Below, one piece after another: positions 45,715 through 54,570 of a stretch of 64,000 nt of DNA (position 1 is the stretch's first letter; each line of letters starts with the position of its first letter). Source of the stretch: Pseudanabaena sp. Chao 1811 (GTDB lineage Bacteria; Cyanobacteriota; Cyanobacteriia; Pseudanabaenales; Pseudanabaenaceae); contig NZ_CP101416.1 of the NCBI RefSeq assembly GCF_027942295.1, positions 1,631,001 through 1,695,000 on the forward strand. The letters run 5' to 3'. The notes under the pieces are model-generated. The model was not told the DNA's origin. It did no database searches and saw only the letters and a list, made by a program, of their open reading frames with translations. Both the position numbers and the translations under genes were made by a program.

Positions 45715-45820
45715 ATACAGCCTGTTGAGGCTTAAAGTAGTACAGAGAAATTTTTGAAAGCGCGTCGCAGCAACACTTTCAAAAATTTCTCTGGTTTTCA
45801 AGTCAGCGCAAAGCGCTGTA
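45715..45820. repeat. Palindromic repeat, family H copy 3
   Basis: ATACAGCCTGTTGAGGCTTA, then the hairpin on AGAGAAATTTTTGAAAGCGC and the CAGCGC-AAA-GCGCTG hairpin. The left 40 bp are almost identical to copy H1. It sits in the promoter region of the GNAT gene. The following 190 bp to the desC terminator show no gene. Confidence 0.8.
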
Positions 45821-46012
45821 CCAATCCTCAAATTAGCATTGCGATTTTGAGGATTTTAAAACCTTACTGGGTATTGTTTTTAAGTCTGTTGAGTATGGCT
45901 AAACTTCACAGACTTGATGTAACCCATTGCAATAAGGGTGACATATTGCCAATCCCATCAATGTATCTGTTTTTGCTGTATCTGTTTTTGCTACTGACAG
46001 TAATTTACTCTC

Positions 46013-46049
46013 TAAAAAAGAAAGGGCGCTTCGCGCCCTTTCTTTTTTA
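46013..46049 (-). terminator. Intrinsic terminator after desC
   Basis: Perfect palindrome TAAAAAAGAAAGGGCGC, TTC loop, complement with T6. It lies 7 bp from the desC stop. Confidence 0.85.
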
Positions 46050-46055
46050 CTTAGT

Positions 46056-46919
46056 TTACTTAGCTTGCCAAGGTTCAGCAATATAAACTTTTTTGGCTAA
46101 CCCCAACACTTGTAAGAGGTTAATCACTCCCCAAGTTGGGTCAATTTCCCACCATTTCAAACCAGAGCGGGCAGATTTAGGATAAGCATGGTGATTATTG
46201 TGCCAGCCTTCGCCGTAGGTCAAAATCGCTGCCCACCAGAGATTTGTGGAATGGTCAGGAGTTTCGGCAAAGTTCTTGTAGCCCCACTTATGACAAGCAG
46301 AGTTAATCAACCAAGTGCTATGCCATAGAAAGACTGAACGTACAGCCATACCGTAAACCAAGAAGGACATGCCGAGTCCAGAGAATAACTTTTCACCAAT
46401 CACATAGAGCAATGCTGCGAAGGGAACTTGCAAAAGCAAGAAGTATTTATCGAGGAATCCATAGTAAGGATCGCTAGCGAGATCGGGGGCAAACTTGTTG
46501 TAATAGGTACTCTTGAAATGTTCAGGCTTGGAGTACATGATCCACATGATGTGGCTCCACCAAAAACCTTTATTTGCCGAATAGGGATCTTTTTGATTGT
46601 CTTCTGTAAAACCGTGATGCTGGCGATGTCCACCCACCCAAAATACAGGACCACCCTGCATGGCTAAGGCTCCAACGGTAGCGATAATATATTCCAACCA
46701 CTGAGGCACTTGGAAACTACGATGGCTCAGTAAGCGGTGATAGCCGAGGGTAATACCGATGCTGCCAAGGAACCAATGCAAGAAAACTGTAAGAATGACA
46801 GCTTGCCATGAAAAATAAAAAGGGGCAGCGAGGGCAGCGATATGAAATGCACTGAAAAAGGCAACATTTGTCCAGTTCAGTTTTTGTTCAGTTGAGATGG
46901 CTTCAGTAGTGGCGGTCAT
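46056..46919 (-). CDS. desC: Acyl-lipid delta-9 desaturase
   Basis: Introduces the first double bond in membrane fatty acids. The three histidine boxes are present: HRLLSH at residues 61-66, HRQHH at 98-102 and HNNHH near residue 244. Four membrane helices surround them. 287 residues, no cytochrome b5 domain. The ATG at 46919 is chosen; upstream sequence to 46961 includes an operator-like palindrome. It is divergent from a TetR-type regulator that has the same palindrome in front of it. Confidence 0.94.
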   Translation of the reverse strand: MTATTEAISTEQKLNWTNVAFFSAFHIAALAAPFYFSWQAVILTVFLHWFLGSIGITLGYHRLLSHRSFQVPQWLEYIIATVGALAMQGGPVFWVGGHRQHHGFTEDNQKDPYSANKGFWWSHIMWIMYSKPEHFKSTYYNKFAPDLASDPYYGFLDKYFLLLQVPFAALLYVIGEKLFSGLGMSFLVYGMAVRSVFLWHSTWLINSACHKWGYKNFAETPDHSTNLWWAAILTYGEGWHNNHHAYPKSARSGLKWWEIDPTWGVINLLQVLGLAKKVYIAEPWQAK

Positions 46920-46950
46920 GAAATAACAACTTAAGGGGTGGTGAGGAGAT

Positions 46951-47016
46951 GCAAGTATCACTTACAGTTATGTTAAGTCTAACTGTTTTTTAAGTAATAA
47001 TGCAAGTATCACTTGC
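46951..47016. promoter_or_regulatory. Paired operator-like palindromes between desC and the TetR-fusion gene
   Basis: GCAAGTATCACTTAC (46951-46965) and GCAAGTATCACTTGC (47002-47016) share 13 identical bases and are spaced 51 bp start to start. The second is a perfect inverted repeat with 3-nt centre, the first has one mismatch. One lies about 32 bp before desC and the other about 12 bp before the regulator ATG, as expected for a repressor controlling both. Confidence 0.7.
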
Positions 47017-47027
47017 AAATCATCTCA

Positions 47028-48290
47028 ATGGTACATGCTCCCATGTCTGTATCTCGGATTCCCACTCGCCAACGGATAGTGAACACAGCACTAGAACTGT
47101 TTGCTAGCAAAGGAATTACCGAGACCACTACCCGCCAAATTGCCGACTTTGCTCAGGTCAATGAAGTAACTCTATTTCGCCATTTTGGAAATAAACATGG
47201 TTTATTACTAGCAGTATTGCAAGAATGTTTGCAAAAATATTTGGTACTGGCTCAAGTAGGGGAGTCCTTGATGGTGTCTGATATTTCTAGTCAAAGCGAT
47301 TTGCGTCGCTTTCTCAAATACTACATCCAGAGTTCTTTGCGGGCACTCGAAAGTGTGCCTGAGCTGGTGCGATCGCTCGTTGGAGAAGCAGGACAATATC
47401 CCGCCGAGAGTCGTCAAGCCCTTGCCCAAGGAATTAATCAGGTCAATCAAACGATCGCCACAGCAATTAATGATGTCTTGGCAAATTCGCGGCTGCAATA
47501 TACTTTGCCACCGATTAAACTGGCTAACCTATTAAATACCTGTATTTTGGGCTATGCCGTGATTACCTTAACTAGTGATGTACAGGCAATCTGGCGCGAT
47601 CGCGATGATTTTGTCAATACTCTTGTCGATATGTTTATCCAAGAGGTGAGTCCCCTCACACCCGCCCACCCAATTATCGATATCCCTGCGGAAACAGTAC
47701 GCGAAATTCTACTGCAAGCGAAAAAATGCGGGGCAAAGGACTATGCGATCGCCTATTTATTGTTTGGGGCAGGGTTAATGGCGATTGATATTACGCGATT
47801 ACGACTCAAAGATTATCAAATTCAATCGAATCACGGCATTTTACGCACTAAAGATACATCAAATCAGGTGCGGTCAGTCCCCCTCAATCAAAAAATTCTC
47901 GGTCATCGTTATGGCTCAGCAACTAGTAACCCCCTCAGTGCCTATCTAAAAGTCCGTAAACAGGAGCTTAAGGATCTCCAAAAGAGCCGCCACAATGGTG
48001 ATGGCGATGAGATTGAGGCAATGTTTATTAGTGGCGATCGCAAGCCCTTAACCCTAGAAGAAATCGAACAGCTTTGGGGACGGTGGACACAACCCTATTG
48101 CAATCTTGACGGCTCACCTTTAGCAATTATGCAAGCAAGACATACTTGGTGTATCGAAATGTTAGCGAGGGGGATTGATGCTGACAGTTTTTGCATCATT
48201 AGCGGGATCAAAGTCAAAGAATTGCAGGCCTATCAAACCCGTCTCAATGAAAAATTAGCGATCGATAAAGCGATCGCCCTTGACTCTTAG
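47028..48290 (+). CDS. TetR-type regulator fused to degenerate tyrosine-recombinase domain
   Basis: Residues about 1-60 are a TetR DNA-binding domain (RQRIVNTALELFASKGITET and TTRQIADFAQVNEVTLFRHF), followed by a TetR-like ligand/dimer region to about residue 210. From about residue 215 the protein turns into a fold matching the catalytic half of XerC/D-type recombinases: FGAGLMAIDITRLRLKDY (box I), TKDTSNQVRSVPL (beta-hairpin Lys) and ARHTWCIEMLARG (box II). Box I Arg is Met, box II His is Met and the later His is Ile, while the box II Arg and a Tyr (48231) remain, so recombination is unlikely. Divergent from desC with shared operators. ATG at 47043 is an alternative. Confidence 0.8.
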   Translation: MVHAPMSVSRIPTRQRIVNTALELFASKGITETTTRQIADFAQVNEVTLFRHFGNKHGLLLAVLQECLQKYLVLAQVGESLMVSDISSQSDLRRFLKYYIQSSLRALESVPELVRSLVGEAGQYPAESRQALAQGINQVNQTIATAINDVLANSRLQYTLPPIKLANLLNTCILGYAVITLTSDVQAIWRDRDDFVNTLVDMFIQEVSPLTPAHPIIDIPAETVREILLQAKKCGAKDYAIAYLLFGAGLMAIDITRLRLKDYQIQSNHGILRTKDTSNQVRSVPLNQKILGHRYGSATSNPLSAYLKVRKQELKDLQKSRHNGDGDEIEAMFISGDRKPLTLEEIEQLWGRWTQPYCNLDGSPLAIMQARHTWCIEMLARGIDADSFCIISGIKVKELQAYQTRLNEKLAIDKAIALDS

Positions 48291-48303
48291 TAAAGATCTT
48301 TGT

Positions 48304-48421
48304 AACGTCACGGGAGTTCGATAATGCCTTTTGCACGGCGCTTCGCGCCGTGCAAAAGGCGGAACATGGTAAAAATCGCTTAGCGATTTTTACCATGTTC
48401 CGCCTTCGTCGAACTGACGTT
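48304..48421. mobile_element. MITE-like element with AACGTSAGTTCG ends, copy C
   Basis: A 118-bp element of the second subtype. Left end AACGTCACGGGAGTTCG carries 5 extra bases; right end is CGAACTGACGTT. Internal hairpins are built on TTTTGCACGGCG and GGAACATGGTAAAAATCGCT. The flanks lack a clear 5-bp duplication, though AAAGATC occurs on both sides. It follows the TetR-fusion gene. From 48499 to the zipN start I see no gene. Confidence 0.8.
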
Positions 48422-48458
48422 AAAGATCACTAGCAATCTCTATAACAACCCCTATACA

Positions 48459-48498
48459 AACAAAGTAGAGGCAATTCATGAATTGCCTCTACTTTGTT
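48459..48498. repeat. Perfect palindrome upstream of zipN
   Basis: A 40-bp perfect inverted repeat without a loop, arms AACAAAGTAGAGGCAATTCA. It lies between element C and the zipN promoter region. Confidence 0.7.
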
Positions 48499-48688
48499 GA
48501 GCTATTTTCACCAAGATAATCAACTTAGTGTATAATTCGGGCGTTCTATGTACTCTATTTTGTGAGTGTATTGAATTAAATGTTTTTAGTGCGTTAGGTA
48601 CGGAGCATCTTTTTTGAGAGGCAAACAGGTTGGCATTATCGGCACTCGGATCGGCATTTCCAATTGAAGTTTTGGGTAGAAAAGCAAA

Positions 48689-50836
48689 GTGAGAGTTCCC
48701 CTAGACTGTTACCGAATTCTTGGTCTAACACACCTATCAGGGCTAGATAAAATCCATCAAGCCCATCGTGATCGCCTGCTTTCTATGCCAAGGCGCGAGT
48801 ATTCTGATGCCGCGATCGCCTCTCGCAAACGCATCATTGATAAGGCTTATGAACTTCTAATCGAGCATATAAATGCCCCCAAAGACAGCAATATTGATGA
48901 GTTAGCTGGGGATCAACGCCCAGTCGTAACGCTACCACCACAGGTTGAAGCTGATGAAAAAGACTTTGCGGGGCTATTACTAATTTTGTACGAACTCGGC
49001 GAATCCGAGAAAGTCCTTTCCCTCGCAAAACCCTATTACGACCCCGAAGAAGCTGAGTATCAGTCCGCAAGGATCTCGCCTCACGATCCTGACCTACTAC
49101 TCTCTGTATCCTTATCTTTCCTAGATCTCGGGCGCGAATATTGGAAACAAGGTCAATATGAAGCAGCTGCCTCTTCTCTAGAGTCTGCCCAAGATCTGCT
49201 CCTAAGGGAAGGACTATTTCTCAGTATTCGCAGTGAGATTCAAGCGGATCTATTTCGCCTCCGCCCCTATCGCATTCTCGAATTGTTGGCATCTCCTGAC
49301 AATCACACCAATGAACATCGCAAAGGAATGTCATTGTTGCAAGAAATGCTTGAGGCTCGTCGAGGCATTGATGGTTCAGGCAATGACTACTCCAGCCTTG
49401 GTATTGATGACTTTTTGCGCTTTATTCAGCAACTCCGCAGCTATATGACGGCGATCGAGCAGCAAACTTTGTTTGAAGAAGAAGCACGTCGCCCCTCATC
49501 CGTAGCCACCTATTTAGCGGTCTATGCCTTAATTGCGCGGGGATTCTCGCAGCGTCAACCTGCATTGATTCGGCGAGCAAAGGGCTTGCTGGTCAAACTG
49601 AGTGCCAAGCAGGATATTTATCTCGAAAAAGCAGTATGTGCTTTGCTCCTCGGACAAACCGAAGAAGCAAGTGCAGCGATCGAAAATAGTTCTGAAGACG
49701 ATCAAATTGCCTTTATTCGTCAAAATTCTGAGGGTGCGCCCGATCTTCTGCCCGGATTATGTCTCTATAGCGAACGCTGGCTTCAGGAAGAGGTCTATCC
49801 CCATTTCCGCGATTTGATGAGTCAAATTGTGTCGCTCAAGGATTACTTTGCCGACGAGCAGGTACAAGCCTATCTCGAAGAATTGCCGAATACAGGCGCA
49901 CTCTCATCAGACTGGACATCTCCTGTCGGGGGCGATCGCTTTGGGCTAACTCCGCCTATAGATGATACTCCACCTGTAAAGCGTGATTTGGAAACGAGTA
50001 CTAGCAATGAACCAAGACTCTCGACCTATGCGCCTGAGACTCCAAACCGTTTCCAACGCTCCAGCACCCCTGTCCTTGAGCGTCCTTCATCCACATCATC
50101 CTCCAACGGTAGCGGTAATACTGCCCAAAGCTTGCCGCGATCGCGCCGCAATGTTCCCCCTGCAAGAAATACAGGCAGAAGTATTAACGAATCGGTTAAA
50201 GCAATTAATCGACCTGCAAATACATCGCCAAATTCATCCCATCCCAAACGCAAATTTAATATTGGTCGCTTAGCTACGGTTATTGTTGTGGCGATCGCCA
50301 TACTTGCAGGTTCGCTCTGGTTAGTGGTTTGGGCTTTTCGGGCTTTAACTGGAGCTTCACGCACCGATGCCTCAATCCCTTTAGAAAAAACAATTACGCC
50401 CATAGTGCAAGCCATCAAAGAAAATAATGCTGCACCAACCGCCCAACCAGGTCCTTTAGATAAAGAAACAGCAACTAAAGTTATCGAAACATGGCAGGCA
50501 ACGAAAACTAAAGCCCTTGGCAAGACCTACGAAGATAATCTCTTAGAAGAAATCTTGACTGATCCTGCTCTAAGTGATTGGAAATCAAGGGCTAAGGATT
50601 TAAAAGCCAGTAACTCTTATTTGCAGTATCAAGTTAAATCCAGCGAAGTTGATAAGGTCACGCCTGATGGTGATAGCAAAGCCAAAGTAGTTGCCAAAAT
50701 TTCTGAGACTCGTAACTATTTTAATAATGGGGAGCTGGATCGTGGGGCATCGAAGGAAGATGCGAACTATACGGTGGAGTACGACTTAGTCCGCAAAGAT
50801 AATCGATGGCTAATTCGTGAAATGTTGGTGTTTTAA
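48689..50836 (+). CDS. zipN: Cell division protein ZipN/Ftn2 (ARC6-like)
   Basis: A 715-residue divisome organiser that tethers FtsZ, the ancestor of plant ARC6. It has an N-terminal J-like domain (DCYRILGLTHLSGLDKIHQAHRDRL; the HPD tripeptide is not present), a long helical middle, a Ser/Pro/Asn-rich linker (about 400-515), one membrane helix (LATVIVVAIAILAGSLWLVVWAF, about 527-549) and a C-terminal periplasmic domain (residues 590-715) with ETATKVIETWQATKTKALG. The start is a GTG. With sepF it gives two FtsZ partners in this window. Confidence 0.93.
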   Translation: MRVPLDCYRILGLTHLSGLDKIHQAHRDRLLSMPRREYSDAAIASRKRIIDKAYELLIEHINAPKDSNIDELAGDQRPVVTLPPQVEADEKDFAGLLLILYELGESEKVLSLAKPYYDPEEAEYQSARISPHDPDLLLSVSLSFLDLGREYWKQGQYEAAASSLESAQDLLLREGLFLSIRSEIQADLFRLRPYRILELLASPDNHTNEHRKGMSLLQEMLEARRGIDGSGNDYSSLGIDDFLRFIQQLRSYMTAIEQQTLFEEEARRPSSVATYLAVYALIARGFSQRQPALIRRAKGLLVKLSAKQDIYLEKAVCALLLGQTEEASAAIENSSEDDQIAFIRQNSEGAPDLLPGLCLYSERWLQEEVYPHFRDLMSQIVSLKDYFADEQVQAYLEELPNTGALSSDWTSPVGGDRFGLTPPIDDTPPVKRDLETSTSNEPRLSTYAPETPNRFQRSSTPVLERPSSTSSSNGSGNTAQSLPRSRRNVPPARNTGRSINESVKAINRPANTSPNSSHPKRKFNIGRLATVIVVAIAILAGSLWLVVWAFRALTGASRTDASIPLEKTITPIVQAIKENNAAPTAQPGPLDKETATKVIETWQATKTKALGKTYEDNLLEEILTDPALSDWKSRAKDLKASNSYLQYQVKSSEVDKVTPDGDSKAKVVAKISETRNYFNNGELDRGASKEDANYTVEYDLVRKDNRWLIREMLVF

Positions 50837-50844
50837 GTAGCTAG

Positions 50845-50934
50845 CAAAACCATCGGCGCACGCTGCGCGTGCGCCGATGGTTTTGTCTCTATTAGCATTT
50901 TAAAAAAGTGGGGCGCTTCGCGCCCCACTTTTTT
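50845..50934. terminator. Two hairpins between convergent zipN and recA
   Basis: The first (50845-50885) has arms CAAAACCATCGGCGCACGC and the second (50902-50934) AAAAAAGTGGGGCGC with TTC loop and T6. The second ends just before the recA stop and is a strong terminator for recA. Confidence 0.8.
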
Positions 50935-50936
50935 GT

Positions 50937-52091
50937 CTAGAAATCATCTGGGGGAATATCGTCATCTTCAGGCTCAATTTCTTCAGGGACAACCTTGGTC
51001 GCTGAAACGGCTACACCTGCGGAAAGTTTTTCGCGTACTTGTCGCTCAACCTCCTGAGCAAATTCTGGCTTATCTTCCATGTACTTGATCGTATTGTCGC
51101 GACCTTGACCGATGTTGTCACCTTGGTAGCTATACCATGCCCCCTTACGGACGATGATACTCATTTCCTCGGCTAGATCAACGAGACAGCCGAGAGTAGA
51201 AATGCCTTTACCAAAGATGATGTCGAATTCAGCAATACGGAAAGGTGGAGCGACTTTATTCTTAGCCACCTTAACCTTGGCACGAATCCCATATTCTTCT
51301 GTGCCTTTTTTGAGGGTTTGGATACGACGAATATCGAGACGCACTGAGGCATAGAACTTGAGGGCAGTACCGCCTGTAGTTGTTTCAGGACTACCATAAG
51401 ATACGCCAATCTTTTGACGTAATTGATTTAGGAAAATGACAATGCAGTTCGATCGCCCTACATTTGCTGTGATTTTACGCAATGCTTGGCTCATCAATCG
51501 GGCTTGCAAACCGACATGGGAAGCACCCATTTCGCCTTCGATTTCAGCACGGGGTACAAGTGCGGCAACGGAGTCGATCGCGATGATATCGACAGCCATT
51601 GATCGCACGAGATTATCAACAATTTCTAATGCCATTTCCCCTGAGTCAGGCTGGGAAATCAGCAGGTTATTAATATCGACACCAACACTTGCCGCATAGG
51701 TAGGGTCGAGGGCATGTTCAGCATCCACAAAGGCAGCCACACCACCACGTTTTTGGACTTCGGCGATCGCATGGAGTACTAATGTCGTTTTCCCAGAGCT
51801 TTCAGGTCCATATACTTCGATCACCCGTCCTTTGGGCAAACCACCGCCAAGGGCAAGATCGAGGGGCAATGCGCCACTAGGAATTGTCTCAACGCGCATG
51901 TTCGTCGCATCACCCAAGCGCATGATCGAGCCTTTACCGTGATCCTTCTCGATCTTTTGCATGATCGCATCGAGCGCCTTCTTTTTCTCAGGGCTGATGC
52001 TCGCCTTTGCTAATTGAGCATTTGCTGCTTGGGCGATCGGGGTAGCCTTATCAACTTGACTATTTGCCGTTGCAGAAGAATTTTTCGCCAT
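50937..52091 (-). CDS. recA: Recombinase A
   Basis: Strand-exchange ATPase of homologous recombination and SOS response. It has Walker A GPESSGKT near residue 92, LIIDSVAAL-type Walker B ([18 protein letters not shown]), [17 protein letters not shown] and [19 protein letters not shown]. 384 residues with a 25-residue Ala/Ser-rich N-terminal extension and an acidic C terminus ([15 protein letters not shown]), both usual in cyanobacteria. Confidence 0.98.
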   Translation of the reverse strand: MAKNSSATANSQVDKATPIAQAANAQLAKASISPEKKKALDAIMQKIEKDHGKGSIMRLGDATNMRVETIPSGALPLDLALGGGLPKGRVIEVYGPESSGKTTLVLHAIAEVQKRGGVAAFVDAEHALDPTYAASVGVDINNLLISQPDSGEMALEIVDNLVRSMAVDIIAIDSVAALVPRAEIEGEMGASHVGLQARLMSQALRKITANVGRSNCIVIFLNQLRQKIGVSYGSPETTTGGTALKFYASVRLDIRRIQTLKKGTEEYGIRAKVKVAKNKVAPPFRIAEFDIIFGKGISTLGCLVDLAEEMSIIVRKGAWYSYQGDNIGQGRDNTIKYMEDKPEFAQEVERQVREKLSAGVAVSATKVVPEEIEPEDDDIPPDDF

Positions 52092-52301
52092 TGCCTTTCG
52101 AGGTTGATTTCGTTTAGTAAGTCTGCCTCATTATGACACTAATATTCCTTAGTTGGCTTTGTTTAATTCATACTGAATTTTAAATGATTACCTTACTATG
52201 ACTCAAATTTAGATATTTGTACTAAAAATTCGCAACATTTATTTAAGGTCGAGCACTCTTTTCAAGCAAACGAGATATAGCCAACAACTTCTATTAGGAC
52301 A

Positions 52302-52413
52302 TGTGGGGCGGCGCTTCGCGCCGCCCCACAATATTAAGATTACCGACAGCTAAACATAGGTAAAAGCGGCGCGTGAACCACAGCTTTTACCTATGTTTAG
52401 AAGAAATATTGTG
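52302..52413. repeat. Nested palindromes upstream of the YacP-like gene
   Basis: A hairpin TGTGGGGCGGCGC-TTC and complement (52302-52330) is followed by nested repeats: outer CACAATATT/AATATTGTG (52327-52413) enclosing CTAAACATAGGTAAAAGC and its complement. The rest of the 395-bp gap between recA and this gene shows no gene. Confidence 0.6.
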
Positions 52414-52487
52414 CTAAAAGAAACGCAACATTTGTAAAGTCTAGTGTCAGAATTGAAATAGGTAATTTTAGCTAATGGTTGATCTTA

Positions 52488-53033
52488 ATGTCTTCGGAAC
52501 ATCCACCAGTAATGTTGGTGGACGGCTACAACGTGATTGGACTATGGCGACACTTGCAGGAAATTCGCGATCTGCGGGGGTTTGATGTGGCGCGATCGCA
52601 TTTAACCGAGACAATGGTTAACTTTAGCGCCTATCACGGCTATAAAACCACATTAGTCTTTGATGCCTATGTGCAAGCTACACCCGCCAAAGCCGAAAGG
52701 ATTACCAAAAATCTCAAGCTATATTTCACCGATCATAACGAAACTGCGGATACTTATATTGAGCGTCAATGTGGCAAATACCGACGCGATCCGCTCAGGC
52801 ATTTAAAAAGAATTATCGTGGTCACTTCCGATCGTGCTCAGCAACTTACTGCCGTTGGCTTTGGGGCAGAGTGGTTATCAGCAACGGCTTTAGAGCAAGA
52901 AGTAGAAGCAACTCTGCGATCGGTACAAAGTCGGCAAAGACCGCAAAAGGCAAATACCAATAATCTATTAGGCAATCGCATCGATAGGGACACCAAAGAC
53001 AAATTAGCCAAGTGGCGCAATCGACTGAATTAA
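52488..53033 (+). CDS. NYN-domain RNase, YacP/Rae1-like
   Basis: A 181-residue PIN-like nuclease with MLVDGYNVIGLW at the start, VFDAYVQ, ETADTYIERQCGK and IIVVTSDRAQQLTAVGFGAEWLSATALEQEV. Acidic metal-binding positions (Asp in VDGYN, Asp in TADTYI, Asp in TSDRAQ) are present. The B. subtilis homologue Rae1 is a ribosome-associated mRNA endonuclease. The ATG at 52488 is preferred over an upstream TTG. Element D begins at the stop codon. Confidence 0.88.
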   Translation: MSSEHPPVMLVDGYNVIGLWRHLQEIRDLRGFDVARSHLTETMVNFSAYHGYKTTLVFDAYVQATPAKAERITKNLKLYFTDHNETADTYIERQCGKYRRDPLRHLKRIIVVTSDRAQQLTAVGFGAEWLSATALEQEVEATLRSVQSRQRPQKANTNNLLGNRIDRDTKDKLAKWRNRLN

Positions 53034-53139
53034 CGTCAGTTCGACGAAAGCGGAAAATGGTAAAAATCGCTAAGCGATTTTTACCATTTTCCGCCATTTG
53101 CGCGGCGCGAAGCGCAAATGGTGTTATCGAACTCACGTT
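53032..53139. mobile_element. MITE-like element with AACGTSAGTTCG ends, copy D
   Basis: A 108-bp element of the second subtype, opposite in orientation to C. Ends AACGTCAGTTCG and CGAACTCACGTT. Internal hairpins are built on GGAAAATGGTAAAAATCGC and CCATTTGCGC. It is flanked by GAATT on both sides (53027-53031 and 53140-53144), a likely 5-bp target duplication, and overlaps the stop codon of the YacP-like gene. Confidence 0.85.
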
Positions 53140-53230
53140 GAATTAACATTTTTCGCCTGCGTTGAACTAATGTTGAATGAAGGATATGGAGTAAAAATGA
53201 TTATTTGCTTCAAACAATCATTTTCAATAA

Positions 53231-53893
53231 TCATTGCTTTGCAGAAAGTTGCCCAACCATTTCTGCCCGTGATGAAACCTCAAGTTTACGGAACATCCGC
53301 TTCAAAGCCTGTTTGACAGAGTTTTCTGTAATCCATAGCTCATTCCCTATCTCTACATTGGTGTGTCCACGAGCCACCAATTCCGCAATTTGCAACTCGC
53401 GAGGCGTTAAGCGATCGCTTCTCAGAGGTTGACACTGCAAGCTATTAGTTGCGCTCCAAGCTGATAAATGCAAACAGATTGCGCTCAAATCGACTAAGTT
53501 TTGCATATCAAAGCTAGTCATAGACTTCTCACGGGTACAGCCGACTACACCCACTAATTGACCACTATTGACAATGGGACCTGCCATAACATGCCAATGA
53601 TCGGGACGGGGACAAATTAATGACCAGACTTTGGGTGTTAGAACTAAACCTTCATGGACAGGAGAATGTCTCTCAACGAGATAACGGGCAATGGGATTAT
53701 GTTCGACCGATAGCGCCACATTCAATATTTTCTGAAAATCGCGATTGCCCAAATGTAATTGGTCAAAGAAAAAAATCGCCGATCGCGTAGCTGCAAAATA
53801 TTCACCAATTTTCGGTGCAACCTGCGATCGTAAATTGTGCCGATCCTGCGATTGGTTGATTGCTTCAAAGATCAGCTTTAAGGGACTTGTCAT
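53231..53893 (-). CDS. LuxR-family transcriptional regulator with GAF-like sensor
   Basis: A 220-residue protein. The N-terminal 140 residues look like a GAF-type sensory domain (VAPKIGEYFAATRSAIFFFD, PIVNSGQLVGVVGCTREKS). The C-terminal LuxR helix-turn-helix is clear (LTPRELQIAELVARGHTNVE and ITENSVKQALKRMFRKLEV). No receiver domain, so it probably senses a ligand or redox state directly. It is divergent from a MAPEG gene and an SDR gene and probably controls them. Confidence 0.88.
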   Translation of the reverse strand: MTSPLKLIFEAINQSQDRHNLRSQVAPKIGEYFAATRSAIFFFDQLHLGNRDFQKILNVALSVEHNPIARYLVERHSPVHEGLVLTPKVWSLICPRPDHWHVMAGPIVNSGQLVGVVGCTREKSMTSFDMQNLVDLSAICLHLSAWSATNSLQCQPLRSDRLTPRELQIAELVARGHTNVEIGNELWITENSVKQALKRMFRKLEVSSRAEMVGQLSAKQ

Positions 53894-53987
53894 AGCGCAA
53901 ACTTTTAAACGAAGTGTACCCGATCGAGGTCTAGAAGAATTAAAGCACTCAACTTAATATTACTCTCGTTCTCCCAAATGGATTGAA

Positions 53988-54422
53988 ATGATCGCAATGA
54001 TACAGGAATCTATCTTCAGTCCCTTCTTTGCAACCATACTTCTCACAATTTTAGTGTGGGTATACATGTATATTCGCCGCATCAATTTTATTGTGAGCAG
54101 AAAGTTAACTCCCAAAGAGCTTACACCAATTTCCCTCTCTCAGTTATCTCCTCCAGCAGTATCCAATCCATCAGACAATCTCAAAAATTTATTTGAACTT
54201 CCAATCATTTTTTATGCGCTGGTCTTCTATCTCTTCATCACCAAACAGGTAGATTCAATATATGTCAATGCAGCATGGATTTTCTTTGGGTTTCGCACTT
54301 TGCACAGCCTTGTCCACTGCACATTCAATCTAATTATGTTGCGATTTTATCTCTATTTGATTTCCGCGATCGCCCTATGGTTTATGACAATGCGTGCAGT
54401 TCTAATGTACTTTAACTCGTAA
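53988..54422 (+). CDS. MAPEG-family membrane protein
   Basis: A 144-residue protein with about four membrane helices and the MAPEG pattern NLKNLFELPIIFYALVFYLF followed by RTLHSLVHCTFN. MAPEG proteins include glutathione-dependent transferases and peroxidases; activity here is unknown. It lies between a divergent LuxR regulator and a downstream SDR gene. Confidence 0.85.
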   Translation: MIAMIQESIFSPFFATILLTILVWVYMYIRRINFIVSRKLTPKELTPISLSQLSPPAVSNPSDNLKNLFELPIIFYALVFYLFITKQVDSIYVNAAWIFFGFRTLHSLVHCTFNLIMLRFYLYLISAIALWFMTMRAVLMYFNS

Positions 54423-54570
54423 ATCCACTGACATCGAGTTAGGCTTGCAAACATCTCATAAATTAGCACCATCCAAAATCATGGGTGCATTTCGCTCTAC
54501 TTTACTTTAGGAAGTGCATGTTTTATCGTTGAAGCTAGATAGTTTAAATTCGTAGGAGTAAAGCCGTATA

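Noticed and set aside
45754..46086. 110-codon frame between the GNAT gene and desC
   Set aside because: It is made of repeat H3, a low-complexity hydrophobic run and the desC terminator and end; no homologue-like motif.
52092..52230. LexA-type box upstream of recA
   Set aside because: TAGTACAAATATCTA only partly fits the cyanobacterial RGTACN3DGTWC consensus; several key bases mismatch, so I do not call it.
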